Of a stretch of 64,000 nt of DNA, positions 37,382 through 49,369 are shown one piece after another. Position numbers and translations under genes: made by a program. The notes under the pieces are model-generated. The model was not told the origin of the DNA. It saw only the letters and a program-made list of their open reading frames with translations, and made no database searches. The stretch lies in NCBI GenBank assembly GCA_037074615.1, contig CM073547.1:2604001-2668000 (forward strand), in the 5' to 3' direction. The DNA comes from Leucaena leucocephala. Its lineage: Eukaryota > Streptophyta > Magnoliopsida > Fabales > Fabaceae. How positions within the stretch are numbered: the stretch's first letter is position 1; each line of letters opens with the position of its first letter.

Positions 37382-38126
37382 TTTACGAGTAAAGGAGGCG
37401 TTGATGAGAATGATGCTGTAGTAGAGACTTGGGGGAAGGGCGTTTTAGGAATTTCGAAAGACATTGAGAGATTGGAATAAAATGTTGAGACGCGAACCAA
37501 ACATATGCGCAATGGGAATCCAACACTTTATTCTTTCTCGTACAGTAAAAATTGCTTTCAACCAAAGAGTACCGGTAGATTCTTGGAATCCTGATGGTAG
37601 TTTTGCCGTAATACACACAACTCCAACGTTATTCCATCGAATTTGTCCAATTTATAAGTGAGTTTGCCCAACTCGACGCTACTAGACCCCGATATGACAG
37701 CAAAGGGTTTCCAAATCTTTAACAGCTCATGTTTTTTATTTGGGCTGCTTTCCTCAAAACTACGTTCCCAAAATCTTTTACCATATATTTTGATAGAAAA
37801 AGTTTAGGAAGAAAAAAAATACTAACCCAGAAAACTCCAAAAAAATAATTTTTTACTATTTTAAAAAAAATCTTTATGGTATTTCCTATCACTATTTTCT
37901 CTCACTTTTCTCTTCATCAAATATAACCTTAATACAGTTGTCCTAATACAGAAAAACAGCGTTATAGCCTTAGTATGCTTTTAAAGGCCAGTATTTTTTA
38001 TTTTTTTTTATACAAAAGGCTAGCATGTTTTAAAGGCTAAGACTATGACAGAAATGAAAATGGTGATCCCTGGGTTTTATTTGGAAAGCAAGAAAAATGG
38101 CTACTTTTATGAATGGGGCTCTCTTT
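37382..38126. other. intergenic, no gene seen
   Basis: Short open frames on both strands at 37383-37661 overlap one another and have no recognisable domain. The rest is AT-rich. Confidence 0.4.
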
Positions 38127-38190
38127 GTATGGGTTGGGCCATACTATATTACCTACTTTGTTTGGGTTGGGCCTAGGAATGGGCCCAAGC
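38126..38190 (+). promoter_or_regulatory. cluster of three TGGGCC site II motifs
   Basis: GGGTTGGGCC occurs twice and AATGGGCCC once within about 60 bp. TGGGCY site II motifs are known TCP-binding elements in promoters of plant ribosomal, mitochondrial and cell-cycle genes. They lie about 0.5 kb upstream of the exon-like segments at 38703-38942, which is the only candidate target on this strand. Confidence 0.4.
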
Positions 38191-38702
38191 ATATTTCTTT
38201 ATTCCCTCGTGCTCATTAAAAATGAACAACAAGCAACAACACTTAAAACAGAAGTTAGATAACTGTCCTTGGTATATCAACTCGTGAAAAAAATGATATA
38301 TGTAATTATTTGTATTATATTTAATTCTTAAAAAATATTATTTTATTGTATTTTCAGGTATAACATTTAAAAAGACATCATAGCTTCTTAGTATATAAGT
38401 TTATGTCTCAGGGTAATAGATAGCATGTCATACTTGATATTGATATCATTTAGGAGGAAAAGAAATTTTATCATACTTTCAGAGTGAGCTTAATTCCTTT
38501 TTAAAAATTTTTATAAAAAAAATTGATAAATGACTATGTTCTTTAACTATAATATATTGTGTTTAAATTAGACTATATATATAAAAGAATTTTTGTTAAA
38601 AGATATAAAACTCACATGGTGACCATTACGTAAAGCTATGAGAGAATTAGTCTATAATCTATTGATTTGGGGATACTATTTAATTTTAAGAAAAATGAAA
38701 AG

Positions 38703-38942
38703 CATGACACAAGATCTCCAGTGCTCGCTCGTGAACTACATCAGGCTCACGGCTCAAGGCGTTTCAACTCTGATGATATTTTGAGCACTTCTCAGCAATT
38801 TGCTGCTTCTGATGTACTTTCGAGATTTTGAGTATTGCTTTCCTTTTCCCATTGCACAACATTAATTTGCCTTTTTCAGTTTTCAGAATCAATATATTCA
38901 GAGCCTGCTAGTCTGGCCGCAGCATTTGGATGTGAGCTTTAA
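38703..38942 (+). pseudogene. two exon-like segments of an unidentified gene
   Basis: From 38703 an open stretch reads HDTRSPVLARELHQAHGSRR, then FNSDDILSTSQQFAASD. A possible GT donor follows at about 38814. After a CAG acceptor near 38880 a second open piece reads FSESIYSEPASLAAAF then GCEL and a TAA stop at about 38940. Composition and the matched phase look like the last two exons of a protein gene. I do not recognise the family, and I see no upstream exons, so it is probably a truncated gene copy. It could also be a chance open frame. Confidence 0.3.
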
Positions 38943-40148
38943 TGTTACAACCCACTAACAGCTTTTTCTTGCACACATTTTTGTTGTATACTAATACCAT
39001 TCAATTAGTCATTCTTTAGGGCTTGTTTGCCTCTTGGCTTCTTCTTACAATAGAATGGATTAAAGCAACTCCATAGGTATGAAATACTCTTTTGTTATGT
39101 CCCAAGATTAATACTCATTTGGTGTTTATCGCAACAATGAGCACAAATGCTCCTCTTTTTTATGAGCATGGAAGGTGCTCCCTTCCTTTGTATATGTGCT
39201 GATATTGATGCTGTGTGAATGGAAAAGATCATGAAAAATTATGTTGATTCCCGTTCCTTTTAAACTAAAGAAACGGGTACCAAAATTATAAATAGGATAG
39301 AATCTGTAACTACAAAAATTATATTACTAGATTATAAAATTTTTAAAATACTGATTTATATTGAACATAGAAAATTCCAAGTTTCCAACGGGAAACTAGA
39401 CTCCAATTTGATGGGACCTGTGTTGGTGCTAATTAGGGTGTTTCAGGACCTACGGGGTCTAAGAGTGATGGTCCTTAAAGGACCAGTGAATTCGGCTTTA
39501 TCTGGAAATGCCTGCTCTATCATAAATGATATGGTACTCCTATTCTTTACTATAATCAATCATCAATTAAACCCTATTACATATATTTTCAACTTTATAA
39601 AACATCTCATGTCAAGGGAAAAAAAAAAAATTGGTAAAGAATCCTTTTTCTTTTTTGTCATTCCATAAAAGATTCATTTGGCTTTGGAAATAGTCACATT
39701 AGTTGCAGTTAATAATACTGCTCATCTCAATCATGTCAAATTTCATGTAAATATATGGTAACCCATGATTATTTTTAATAGGAAAAGAAAATACATCTGC
39801 GAATAAAAAGTGCAAGTCATAGGTAAGACGGTGAAAGAGGAAGGGAGAAAGAAACCCCCAGAAAGTGAAGATAACATGTTGGTGATGCCTTTGAGAGAAT
39901 GCAATACACAACATTCCTCTCTAATGGCGACCATGAGCCTATCACAATCACCAGCTATTTCTAGCTTTTCACCCGTAATTCAGACACATAACTTTTTCCC
40001 TTGCATACAAATCCAATATCCACATTACCACCGCAAAGCTCTCTTTACAAACATAATAAACAGGAGAGAAACAACAGGTTAATCTGAGTAGAGAATAAAA
40101 ACTTAGGCGCAAATATTTTACTGTATACGGTAGTTAAATTAGAGGTTA
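38943..40148. other. intergenic, no firm gene
   Basis: The stretch 39405-39535 has an open plus-strand frame (LVLIRVFQDLRGLRVMVLKG) without a known domain or splice context. The rest shows no coding signal. The segment next to 40148 is the probable 3' UTR of the gene at 40149-41201. Confidence 0.35.
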
Positions 40149-41201
40149 CTAGTGCGATGTTACCATGCTCTTTTTAGTGAAAAGGCTCCTCAAATTGAAA
40201 AGATTACCACCACCACCGCTTCCTGCAGTGTTACCAACACCTCCGTTATCAGCAACGCTACAGGCGGCGGTACCACCAGCTCCCGCGCCAGCGCCAGATT
40301 TGTTGTCGCTTCTGCAACTCAAATGGTGCCTATAACCAATGCACATGGGAACGTTTAAATTCAAAACTCTGGCCTTCGCGCTACCGCTGGCGGCGGCGCT
40401 TGTGGTGGTGCTCGTTTTACTCCGGCGATTCGTGGGGGTTTCTCTTCTTGACACCTTGGCTTTTAGAACCATGGGTTCGGAGTTCTTCGGGGTGGATCCT
40501 GCACGGCGTACCTGCCAAACCGGGCTGCTCCGACCCACGTGGACCCCAGCCCGACCGGGACTGCGGGGCCATTTTCCTGATTTGGACTGCCCGGCTGAAT
40601 TGCTCCGAGAGCAAGGCGCGCTGTTCACCTTCCGGGTTACGGGAGCTCCGGGAAATAATTTGGGGCGGGTACTAGAATTTCCGGCGGACCTGCTCCGTGA
40701 GAACGGCCATATGTTGATGTTTAACTCCGCCGAACTCGTACCGTTCGCACTTTTTCTCTTCTCTTTCTTCTGTTTCTTCCCTTTATCATCCGATGAGACC
40801 CTATTCTCTTGGCTCTTCTTCTCGCTCTTTTTGAAAATGTCTTTCCACCTCTTCGACGACGAAAACGACGTCGTCGCGGTCGAATCTGTTATGGCCGCCG
40901 ATGGCTCCGGTGGGGGCTCTGGATCCGGTGGCTCCGAGACGAGCGTTTCGTGGTCCGGAGGTGGGGTCGCGTCTAATAAGTCAGCTATGCTGTAGTGGCG
41001 AAGGAGGTGGAGCGGGAGGAGGACGCCGTCGACGAAGAGCTCATCGGCGGAGTGGAGATTGGGTTGAGGGAAAGACGGGTTTCGGACCATCCAGAACTCA
41101 AATTCGGGGGAATTGCAAACGTTTCTTCTTCGTCTTCCACTGCAGGATGGAGAAAGAGATTGAGGTTGAGGTTGTGGGTTTTGTGCCTTGTTGGTATCCA
41201 T
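40149..41201 (-). CDS. intronless plant protein with ADELF motif (MAKR/DUF1645-like)
   Basis: A single exon of 350 aa from the ATG at 41201 (MDTNKAQNPQPQPQ). An in-frame ATG 16 codons upstream at 41249 would add MKLTPLLLVH and is less likely. Near the N-terminus is FEFWMVRNPSFPQPN, followed by SADELFVDGVLLPLHLL. A similar ADELF-G-LLPL block occurs in plant membrane-associated kinase regulators (MAKR/BKI1 type) and in DUF1645 proteins. The centre is basic and Ser/Lys-rich (KRWKDIFKKSEKKSQE, KGKKQKKEKRKS), the C-terminal half is Arg/Ser-rich, and it ends with an Ala/Gly-rich stretch and NLFNLRSLFTKK. No membrane segment or enzyme fold is visible. High GC and long uninterrupted length support a real gene. 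A membrane or signalling adaptor role is inference. Long antisense frames over the gene are shadows. Confidence 0.8.
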   Translation of the reverse strand: MDTNKAQNPQPQPQSLSPSCSGRRRRNVCNSPEFEFWMVRNPSFPQPNLHSADELFVDGVLLPLHLLRHYSIADLLDATPPPDHETLVSEPPDPEPPPEPSAAITDSTATTSFSSSKRWKDIFKKSEKKSQENRVSSDDKGKKQKKEKRKSANGTSSAELNINIWPFSRSRSAGNSSTRPKLFPGAPVTRKVNSAPCSRSNSAGQSKSGKWPRSPGRAGVHVGRSSPVWQVRRAGSTPKNSEPMVLKAKVSRRETPTNRRSKTSTTTSAAASGSAKARVLNLNVPMCIGYRHHLSCRSDNKSGAGAGAGGTAACSVADNGGVGNTAGSGGGGNLFNLRSLFTKKSMVTSH

Positions 41202-44200
41202 GGAGGATTTCAGAGAAAGATGAACAAGAAGAAGGGGGGTGAGTTTCAATGTCGTTAGGAAGAAGGCCGGGAGTTTCGGAAGGAGCTTGTGGAGAATTCA
41301 GAGCTCATAATGAGCCAACAAAGCATTAAAAGCAAGTGGAGTGAAATGAAGTCATTTAAAAACTTCTCTAGCATATGCCCTTTTGTTTTAGCAACAGTAT
41401 TTTTTGGGTCTAATTAAAGATAAAATTACAAACTCGTATCCCTCAATTTATCCCTATTTACTAATGGCCCTAGAATATGACACATTGTATTGTTAGTAAT
41501 TTTTAGAAATATACTGCTCTTTTTTTTTTAAATTTTAATGGACCAAAATTGATAAATAATTGCATTTAATGGAAAACAATTAGGGTGGGAGGTTGGAGGG
41601 TGAGTATATTTATGCCTTTGCATTGCATGGAAGGAGCATCTGCCATACAAAGCCTATAATTTGGCAAAATATAAATGGTCCAAATTAAAGGATGAATCAA
41701 TATAGGGAAAAAAATAGGAATTTTTAAATAAAAATATTTATTAATTTTAGTCATTTTCTAACAATTGACTTAAAACAATATTAAAAAAATATTTATTATC
41801 ACGACCAAAAAAATAGTGCATCTCCTTATATATATGAATAATTTATTTTTTTGGTTGTTGCATCGTATATATATAATTTATTAAAAATATATAAAAGTGT
41901 TTACACCAGAACAATTATTTTGTTATGGGAAAACCTTTTTCTTAGGAAAGGGATCTATATAGCTTAGAGGTCGAAGAAAATACAAGTATTAAGTTATGGA
42001 AAGAAATCTCATTGTGTGTGGGGTGTGTGTATATGAAGTAGTGTGCCATAAAGTTAAAAGAAATATGAACAGGATAATATAATTATAAACTCCATGTGCA
42101 GCAGAGAGAGTACCAAAAAAGCTGTTATCACCTATTTTCTTAATATTAGATAGTTATGTAACTTCATATATGTGTGTGTGTATATATATCCTTATGGAGA
42201 ATTTTGGGTTGAGGATTGACTGAACCAACATTTTTTTAGGTTAAAATATAACTTTAGGAACCGATATGCTGCAGGACCAACATATGTAGGTGTGCCATTT
42301 ATATTATAGAGTGAATCCTAAGAATTATATATATATATATATATAAAAGATTTTTGTGTTTGTGAATGTGAATGTTTGTACACGTAGAAATTGAGTATTT
42401 TGTAAGGGAAGGAGGAAAGAGGGTTTAATTCACATCACCCAACGAGTTGGAATTTGGAACCCACTTTCCATGGTTGCATGCATGTTACTACTTCTCTCAT
42501 TACCAGTCACGTTCTGTTCTCAATTTCATCTGTTTTAATAATAATAATATAAATTTATGAAATTGTGAGTTGTTGGAAAAAACTTTATTTTAGTTTTTGC
42601 CTTTGACTTTAAAAACATTCACATGACCTCCTCAATTCCTTTGCGATCTCAATCATATTGTCACGTGTCGGTCATACACTATTCCTTTCTAACAATACTA
42701 TTCGTTGAAGTTACTCACTCCTGGGAATCCCACAATTTATAGTATTTTTATTTTTCTTTATGTCCATACGATTTGAAAGATTCCGGCGCTTTCTATTTCA
42801 ATTCAATATAGGATTGGTGTTATTCTTCCAATTTCTTACCAACTTCTTACCTATAGAACTCATTCATCGGCTAATCGTTCATCTTTAGCAAGTTTCCTCC
42901 CACCCCCTACATCCCCCGTTTTTTCAATTATTCCACTGGCAAAACAATTAATAGTAACTCTAATTAATAATAAAAATGTCTAAAATTGAATTTAAAGGAA
43001 AAACTCCTAAGTGAATTTCAAAGAGATTTGATCTGGTCATAATGCTCTTATAATCTTATTTATAAAATATAAAAAAGATATATTTTTTATTTTATTTATA
43101 AGTTATATTATTAATTTTTTATATTTTTTTTAAATTATATTTCTATATTAGTGTATAATTTTTACCTTTCATTTGTTAGACTTTATTTTTATTAACTATA
43201 ATATATATTAAATAAAAATAAAATTAGATAGTTGTTAAATTTTAAATTAAAAAAAAATGAGGTTAAATGTTTCTCGTATAAACAGTACGAGGAGAGTGTA
43301 TATTATACACACACTTGGTTCAAGAGGTGACATGCTGATAGTGATAGGCTCATGGGAAAACGATGTTCTAAATACAAGTAGTGTGGTTGAGAATAAAACC
43401 TTGTGAACAGAAAAATAAATGGTTAAATGTGCTAGGAGTGACAGAGGGTAGACTAACGGACACGTGTCGGCGAAGGATACCGAGGAGGAGGAGGAGGATG
43501 AAAGGCCACGATAACAAATACGTGTCATCAGATCAGGAAAGATTGAAATGTAACACTTCAACATCAAACGGTTATTACCGTTGGCACGTACTAACCCTTC
43601 CTCCCCACAACCGGTTGTGTAATTGTAAGATCAGAGGTGGGACCCCCTCTAGATACTAGTTGACATGCTCAGTGGATCCCGCCGGATGGATATGACATGC
43701 ATGTGGGCTGGATCCAAGAGTGCTGTGGTGACGGATGAATGATATTTTAACCAGAGGTTACATTTTTATGTAGAGGATTGCTCACGTTTAATATTTAATA
43801 ATATTTTAAAATAATTATCTCTTAATATAAAAAGGTTTTATGTTTAATTATGTGATTTATTTTATATAAATTTTAAATAAACTATATATTGATATATTAA
43901 TATCATTAATTAGTGATATGGTATTTTTATAAATCATATAAATATGAATAAAACATGGGTTATAAATCATTTATAGATATTGTATTTGTTAACAAAATTC
44001 ACACAAATATTGAAAAAATTACTAAACTATTCCTTCTTAAAAATTTTTATTGTATAAAAATAGATGGAATTTGGGACTAGCAAGTGCAACGCTTCATCAA
44101 TTATATATAATATATTTTTAGTTGTGTATAAATATCTTTTATTTACTTTTAAAATAGAATATATGTAACTCTTCTTTAATTATGTATAATATATTTAGTA
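41202..44200. other. gene-free intergenic region
   Basis: The first few hundred bases are the 5' region of the ADELF-motif gene. The rest is AT-rich with short AT and TG runs (about 42170-42190, 42320-42345). The open frame at 43247-43567 on the minus strand is not recognisable. A motif-rich, less AT-rich island lies at 43440-43640. Confidence 0.45.
43440..43640. promoter_or_regulatory. island of G-box/ABRE and MYB-type palindromes
   Basis: Within 200 bp are ACACGTGTC (G-box/ABRE core), a second ACGTGTC, the near-palindrome AACGGTTATTACCGTT and a perfect 14-bp palindrome CACAACCGGTTGTG at 43606-43619. ACGT cores bind bZIP factors and CNGTTR/AACCG motifs bind MYB factors in plants. It is about 2.2 kb upstream of the gene at 40149-41201 and otherwise isolated. 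Function is inferred from motif content only. Confidence 0.35.
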
Positions 44201-44626
44201 TGTTTGGAAAGAAAAAAATAAATATTTTAAAATGAATTTTTTGCCTAAATTTTAGTTTAAATAAATTTTAAAATAAACAATCATATTTATTTAAAAGAAT
44301 TTTTAAACTAAATTATAATTTAAATCAAAATTTTGGATAAACTACTTAAACTAATTTATAAAATAGTAAAAAAATTTATGAATTACTCAATTATTATTTT
44401 ACTCTTACTTTTTTCTTACACTATCTATCATCTCTCTTCTCCATCATCTCTCATTTCTTATATTTTTAATAAAATTATACCTTTTTTAATAATTTTTTAA
44501 TTACAAAAATTTCCTAGTAATAACTATCAAATCATTTATTTATTTATAATTATTTTTTTCTATTAACTCTCCTTCAAAATTCTTTTTTTAATAAAATATT
44601 TTTTAAACTTTTATTCAAATAGATCA
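44201..44626 (+). repeat. dispersed repeat, decayed copy E
   Basis: Begins TGTTTGGAAA and ends near TTATTCAAATAG. The interior is collinear with the copy at 47265-47762, with mostly C-to-T and G-to-A differences (for example AACAATCATATTTATTTAAA against AACAGCCATATTTGTTTAAA). Confidence 0.65.
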
Positions 44627-44629
44627 TCT

Positions 44630-47029
44630 TTAACCATGTATTAATCTATTTAAAATATAAAATATTTATACGTAGTTAGAGATAAATTATTTCTAGTCAA
44701 TAATTATGGCCTTACACAAATTCCAAGTCCCTTCTGGTCATAAGAATGGATTGAGAATGCCAATAGACCCTAGTATGATAGTATGAAGCTTTTTTATGAG
44801 TGGAATTTTGAGAAGTCATAGGTTTGATGTTGCATATAACCTCATCATTAATATATATCCCTATAGATTGAGAATTGATTAGAGACATCATGATTGACAG
44901 AAAGGGTTTAGGAAATGGCTTCCCTCTATTTAATAGAGAGATGATTGTGAAAAGAATTTTGTTGGGAGGGAAGAAGAAAATGATGAGAAAGAAAACAAAC
45001 AAGATAAGTTAAGATGATAATGAAAACACATAGAGGAGACTTGGGAGGAGAGATGTTTGCGCCTTATTTCCTTCTTTCTTTCTATTTACCTCTTTCCCTT
45101 CCTGCTCTCCCTAGCTTGTCCTCAGTTGATTATTTCCTTGCCCTTTTCCCCTACATAAATTTATGCATCCAATTCAGAGGGGCAAATGGGTAAAAATTCT
45201 TTCACATTATTCCCTAATAAAAAAAGAACAGTTTTACCACGTGTCTTTTACACCCGTTGTTGCCATGATAGTGTAAAAAGCTATGAATAGTTAAATTTTT
45301 ATAAAAATGATATGAGACTGCTAACTTTCTACACAGCAGTTGCTAATGAAATCAATGTTAAAAACATTTTGTGTTTCTTAACCTTTTAATCACTGGGTAA
45401 AATCTGTTGGTGTAGAAAGTCCGAAATTTTCTACACTAGCCAGTGCCTATGTTGGTGCAGAATGATTTTTTATCGCTGTAAAAAGGCCTTTTGTTTGGCA
45501 TTAGTGATTAATGTTTAGGAACTAAATTAAAAGACTAACTAGTTGTGAAAAATGAAGTAGAGAAATAAGAAGGAAGGAGGTAAGTTGAGGAGAACAGAGA
45601 GAGAGAGACCAAAACTCAGAAAGCAAAGATACAAAAGTTGTTGTTTGCCTGGCATGGCGTGATTTGTCTCTTTCTCTGCAAACCCTATGTTCGTGCCTGC
45701 TATTCTATTTAGATATATGTCTCTCACTCTGAGTTGGCCTTATACATACATCTCTGAATCATCGCTTTGATTAAACACCCCTCTCTCTCTCTATGTACGT
45801 TCATGGAATTTCAAACTCTGCTGGATCCTTGTCATATTTCTTATTTCATCGTTTTCCCTTCATCTTGTTCTTATCCTCTTATCTCTTTCTTTCTTTCTTT
45901 TGCTGTTCATATAAAGCCACTCCCATACCAACAACCCCCTCGTGTAGCGTTCATCTGTAACTTTCATGGAGTCAGATGAAGCTTAACACAGGAAGCTAGT
46001 AAATCACATGTTAAATAAAATTATGGGTTAATATAATATCTTATTCTTATAGTTTATCCTATCTAAATTTTAATTTTTATAGTTTTAAATTATAAATTTT
46101 AGTTATTTAAGAATAAAATAATCTAAATTTTTATTAAAATATAGATATTTATATTTTAGATAACAAAAATTTGAAAAATTAAAACATAATTTAAAATTAT
46201 ATAGATTAAAACTAAAACAAAACCTAATGACTAGATATTATATATTTTTCTAGGAACTGCATGATCATCCGTACAAGTAGGTTTTCATTAGAAGAATAAT
46301 TAGAGCATGAGTTTTTTTTTTTGTTTTAAAAAAAATCATAGAAGGAAGGAGCCAATGAGCAGTGAGTGAGAAAGATATATTATTGGTAAATGAAGATTCC
46401 GGCCGAAGAATTGAAATAAGATGTCCGTTGACTTCTTGGAAGAAATTGTGACTTGTAAATATTGGTTTTTTGAGTGAAACTAATTTTGACACCGACACTT
46501 TTAAATAATAATAAGTTAGTAATAATTATATATATTATTTGTCAAACGTAACTGAGTCGGCCAATTTGGAAGAAATGCGAGGGAAGAAAAACTAATTAAT
46601 AATTTAATTCAAAAATTAACTTGAAGGGGAATTTTGAATCTTGTCGTCGACAAGTTTTGATAACATCAAAAGAGAAAGACAACAAAAAAAATGTTGCTTT
46701 CTATATCTAAATCTAAAGTACGATGTCCTCGTCATGTTAATGCACTGATACTTTTCCCCTCCAGCTGTTCATGACAAACAAAGTGGATTTAAATGGCATG
46801 CAAACAACTGTAATATATAATCGCATAAAATACACACACACATGTATATATGTTCTGATATATTAAATCGGGAGTATTGTCAGGTAAAAATATAGACATC
46901 TTGTTCAATTGGGACTAAAATTTTAGTTTATTATATTGTAATGAATTAACCTATTATAATCCTAACCCTTAACTAAGTAATAACTGAGTTGGGAATATCG
47001 TGAGTTTTTTTGGAGAACTATAAAAATAT
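44630..47029. other. gene-free intergenic region
   Basis: No supported gene. The open frames at 44712-45002, 45539-45979 and 46265-46498 lack domains. The stretch 45225-45495 contains short CTACAC and GTGTAG-type inverted motifs and may be an unclassified repeat. Confidence 0.4.
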
Positions 47030-47990
47030 AGTTTTATAAAGATTTTTAGTATAAATTTTAATTTATTTTTTTTAAATAAATAATTATATTTATTTAAAAG
47101 AATTTTTAGATCAAACTATATTTTAAAATTAAGGTTTTTAATAAATTACTGAGGTTAGTTTCTAAAATAGTAAAATAACTTATAAACTATCAAATTATTA
47201 TTTTACCCTTATTTTTTCTTATACATTCTCTCATCTCTCTTCTCTTTTCTATACTATATTTTATGCGATTGTTTGGTTTCTGTAAAACCAAGATTTTAAA
47301 AGCCCTTTTGGGGCAAAACCTTAGTTTGTGGAAATTTCAAAACAAACAGCCATATTTGTTTAAACGGGCTTTTGAACTAAACTATGGTTTAAAACTAAAA
47401 TTTCAGATAAGCTGGTCAGAGCAGCTTATGGAACAGAAAACCACTTATGAACTAACCAATTACTATATTACCCCTACTTTTTCTTACACCTTCTCTCCTC
47501 TCTCCTACTTTTTCTCTCTTTTCTCTCTTACACCCTATCTCCTCTCTCCTTTCATCTCTTATCTCTCCTCATTTAATACTCACACCCCTTTTTGTAATTT
47601 ACCAATAACAAAAGTACTTTTAGAAATAACTATCCAAAAACTCATTTATTCAAAACCACTTTTTTTTTCATAATCTCTTCTCCAAAAGCCCTTTTCTATA
47701 AGCTATTCAAAAGCCCTTTTTTTTTATAAGTTCGTTTTTAAAATTCTATCCAAACGGGTCCTATATCTACTATGTCACTTCTACCATCTCTCCTCTATAT
47801 TATTTTACATAAAATCATATATTTTTAGTAATTTTTTAATTATAAAAATCTTTTTAATAATAAATATTCAAATACTCATTTATTTAGAACTATTTTTTCT
47901 ATAATTTTTCTCCAAATCTCTTTTTAAAAAACTGTTCAAAAAATCTTTTTTTTACAAGTCTTTTATAAACTTTAATCTAAATAGGTTCAT
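47030..47990 (+). repeat. dispersed repeat, older copy F interrupted by copy G
   Basis: The left part (about 47030-47262) matches the 5' half of the family up to the CT-rich core. The right part (about 47763-47990) continues with the 3' half (CATCTCTCCTC, then TAATAAATATTCAAATACTC). Between them sits the complete copy G. Together the two parts make one decayed element split in its pyrimidine-rich middle. Confidence 0.65.
47265..47762 (+). repeat. dispersed repeat, youngest copy G, nested in F
   Basis: Best-preserved copy, about 490 bp. The left end contains GTTTGGTTTCTGTAAAA, the right end TTCTATCCAAACGGGTCC. It keeps many C and G bases lost in other copies, such as CAGATAAGCTGGTCAGAGC and TTACCCCTACTTTTTC. 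An open frame of 136 aa across it is low-complexity and not a gene. No transposase. Target duplication could not be fixed by eye. Confidence 0.7.
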
Positions 47991-48678
47991 CATGAAGGAT
48001 ATTATTTTGTTTATCTATTTATTTGTATCACAACTCATATATTCTTTATAAAATAAGAATTTACAATCTCACATTTAAAAAGGTTTTAAGAAATTTGTTT
48101 AGTGTCAGTTGGGGACTTTGTGAATAAAGTATACTTATAACTAAAAAAGAATAACAGCAGCTATATATAAAAAACAATAAAAGCACTCGTCTCATTTTCC
48201 CGTTCTTTTAAATAAACATAGCGAGTACACCTAGGAGCATACTCGAGACAAGAAAAAAACAAATGTTGTTGGAATTTAGTTGCCAGAAGCATATGAAAGA
48301 GAGAATTTTTAATAATTAATGTAACATCATATAATAAAATAGGATAATGGAAATGAAAAATACAGAGGCACACGTACACTGATCATGGAATCCATATACA
48401 GTAAACTTGGCAGCCTGTCAACACCTAATAAACGAATATTCACCACTTACTTATAAACATATAATTAATTAAACCACATAATTAACAATTAAATAGAGAA
48501 ATATATAAAAAATTCTTATTTAAAATTTTTATTAGCTATAAGAATTCAATTTTTTTTATATATGGGAAGTACTTCTAAAAACTTTATACACAGATAATAT
48601 CAATAATTGAATTCATGATTTACTGATAATATAATTTTTAAACACTAATTTTTCACCTATTTTTCTTAAACATAACGT

Positions 48679-49369
48679 GTGTTTGAATAACTCCTAAATT
48701 TATATTTTAAAAGGATCTATAGTCTAAATTTTAGTTTAGAGAAATTTTAAAATAAATAATCATATTTATTGAAAGATGCTTATAGACCAAATTATAATTT
48801 TAAATAAGTTTCTATAAATAATTTATAGAATAATAAAAAAATTTATAAATTATTCAATTAATATTTTACATTTTTTTTACATTCTCTCTTCTTTTATCCC
48901 TCTTCTCTTTTTTTTCTTATCTCTTCTCTACTAATGATGAATACACTAACATCTCTCTTTGTAGTAATTTTTAGTCTCTAGTCTTCACTTCTCTGGTGGT
49001 CTTCTTTGTCATCGGTGGTTGTCACTAGTCTTTAGAGGTCATTGTTGGTCTACAACAGAGTGCTAAGATCTATAGTAATGGTCGTTGGTGGTGTTTGTAG
49101 ATATGTAAGAGAAGGATGAAGATGATTTGGTCGCTGTTCACTTTTGATGGGATGATGAACACTAAATACAAATTATTTCTTTATTCAATTTTTTATCCCA
49201 TATATTTTCTAATAATTTATGAATCACAAAAATTATTATGGTAATAACTATTCAAATACTCATTTATTCATAACAATTTTTTTCTATAAACTCTTCTCTC
49301 TAAACTATTTTTTAAAATTTGTCTAAATTTTTTTTTATAGATCTTTTTTAAAATATCTATCCAAACAAA
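48679..49369 (+). repeat. dispersed repeat, copy H with internal insert
   Basis: Ends GTTTGAATAA and TATCCAAACAAAC match the family. The family sequence runs to about 48925 and resumes near 49165. Between them are about 240 bp of clearly higher GC content with repeated GGTGGT-type motifs that no other copy has. Confidence 0.6.

Noticed and set aside
40152..41258. Several long antisense open frames over the ADELF-motif gene, up to 218 codons
   Set aside because: They arise from the GC-rich, stop-poor opposite strand; the minus-strand frame alone carries a recognisable protein motif.
43247..43567. 106-codon minus-strand frame with a Ser run
   Set aside because: The Ser run comes from a GGA microsatellite-like stretch; no domain or conservation is visible.
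47263..47673. 136-codon plus-strand open frame
   Set aside because: It lies entirely within a dispersed repeat and is low-complexity Phe/Ser/Leu-rich sequence from a CT-rich tract.
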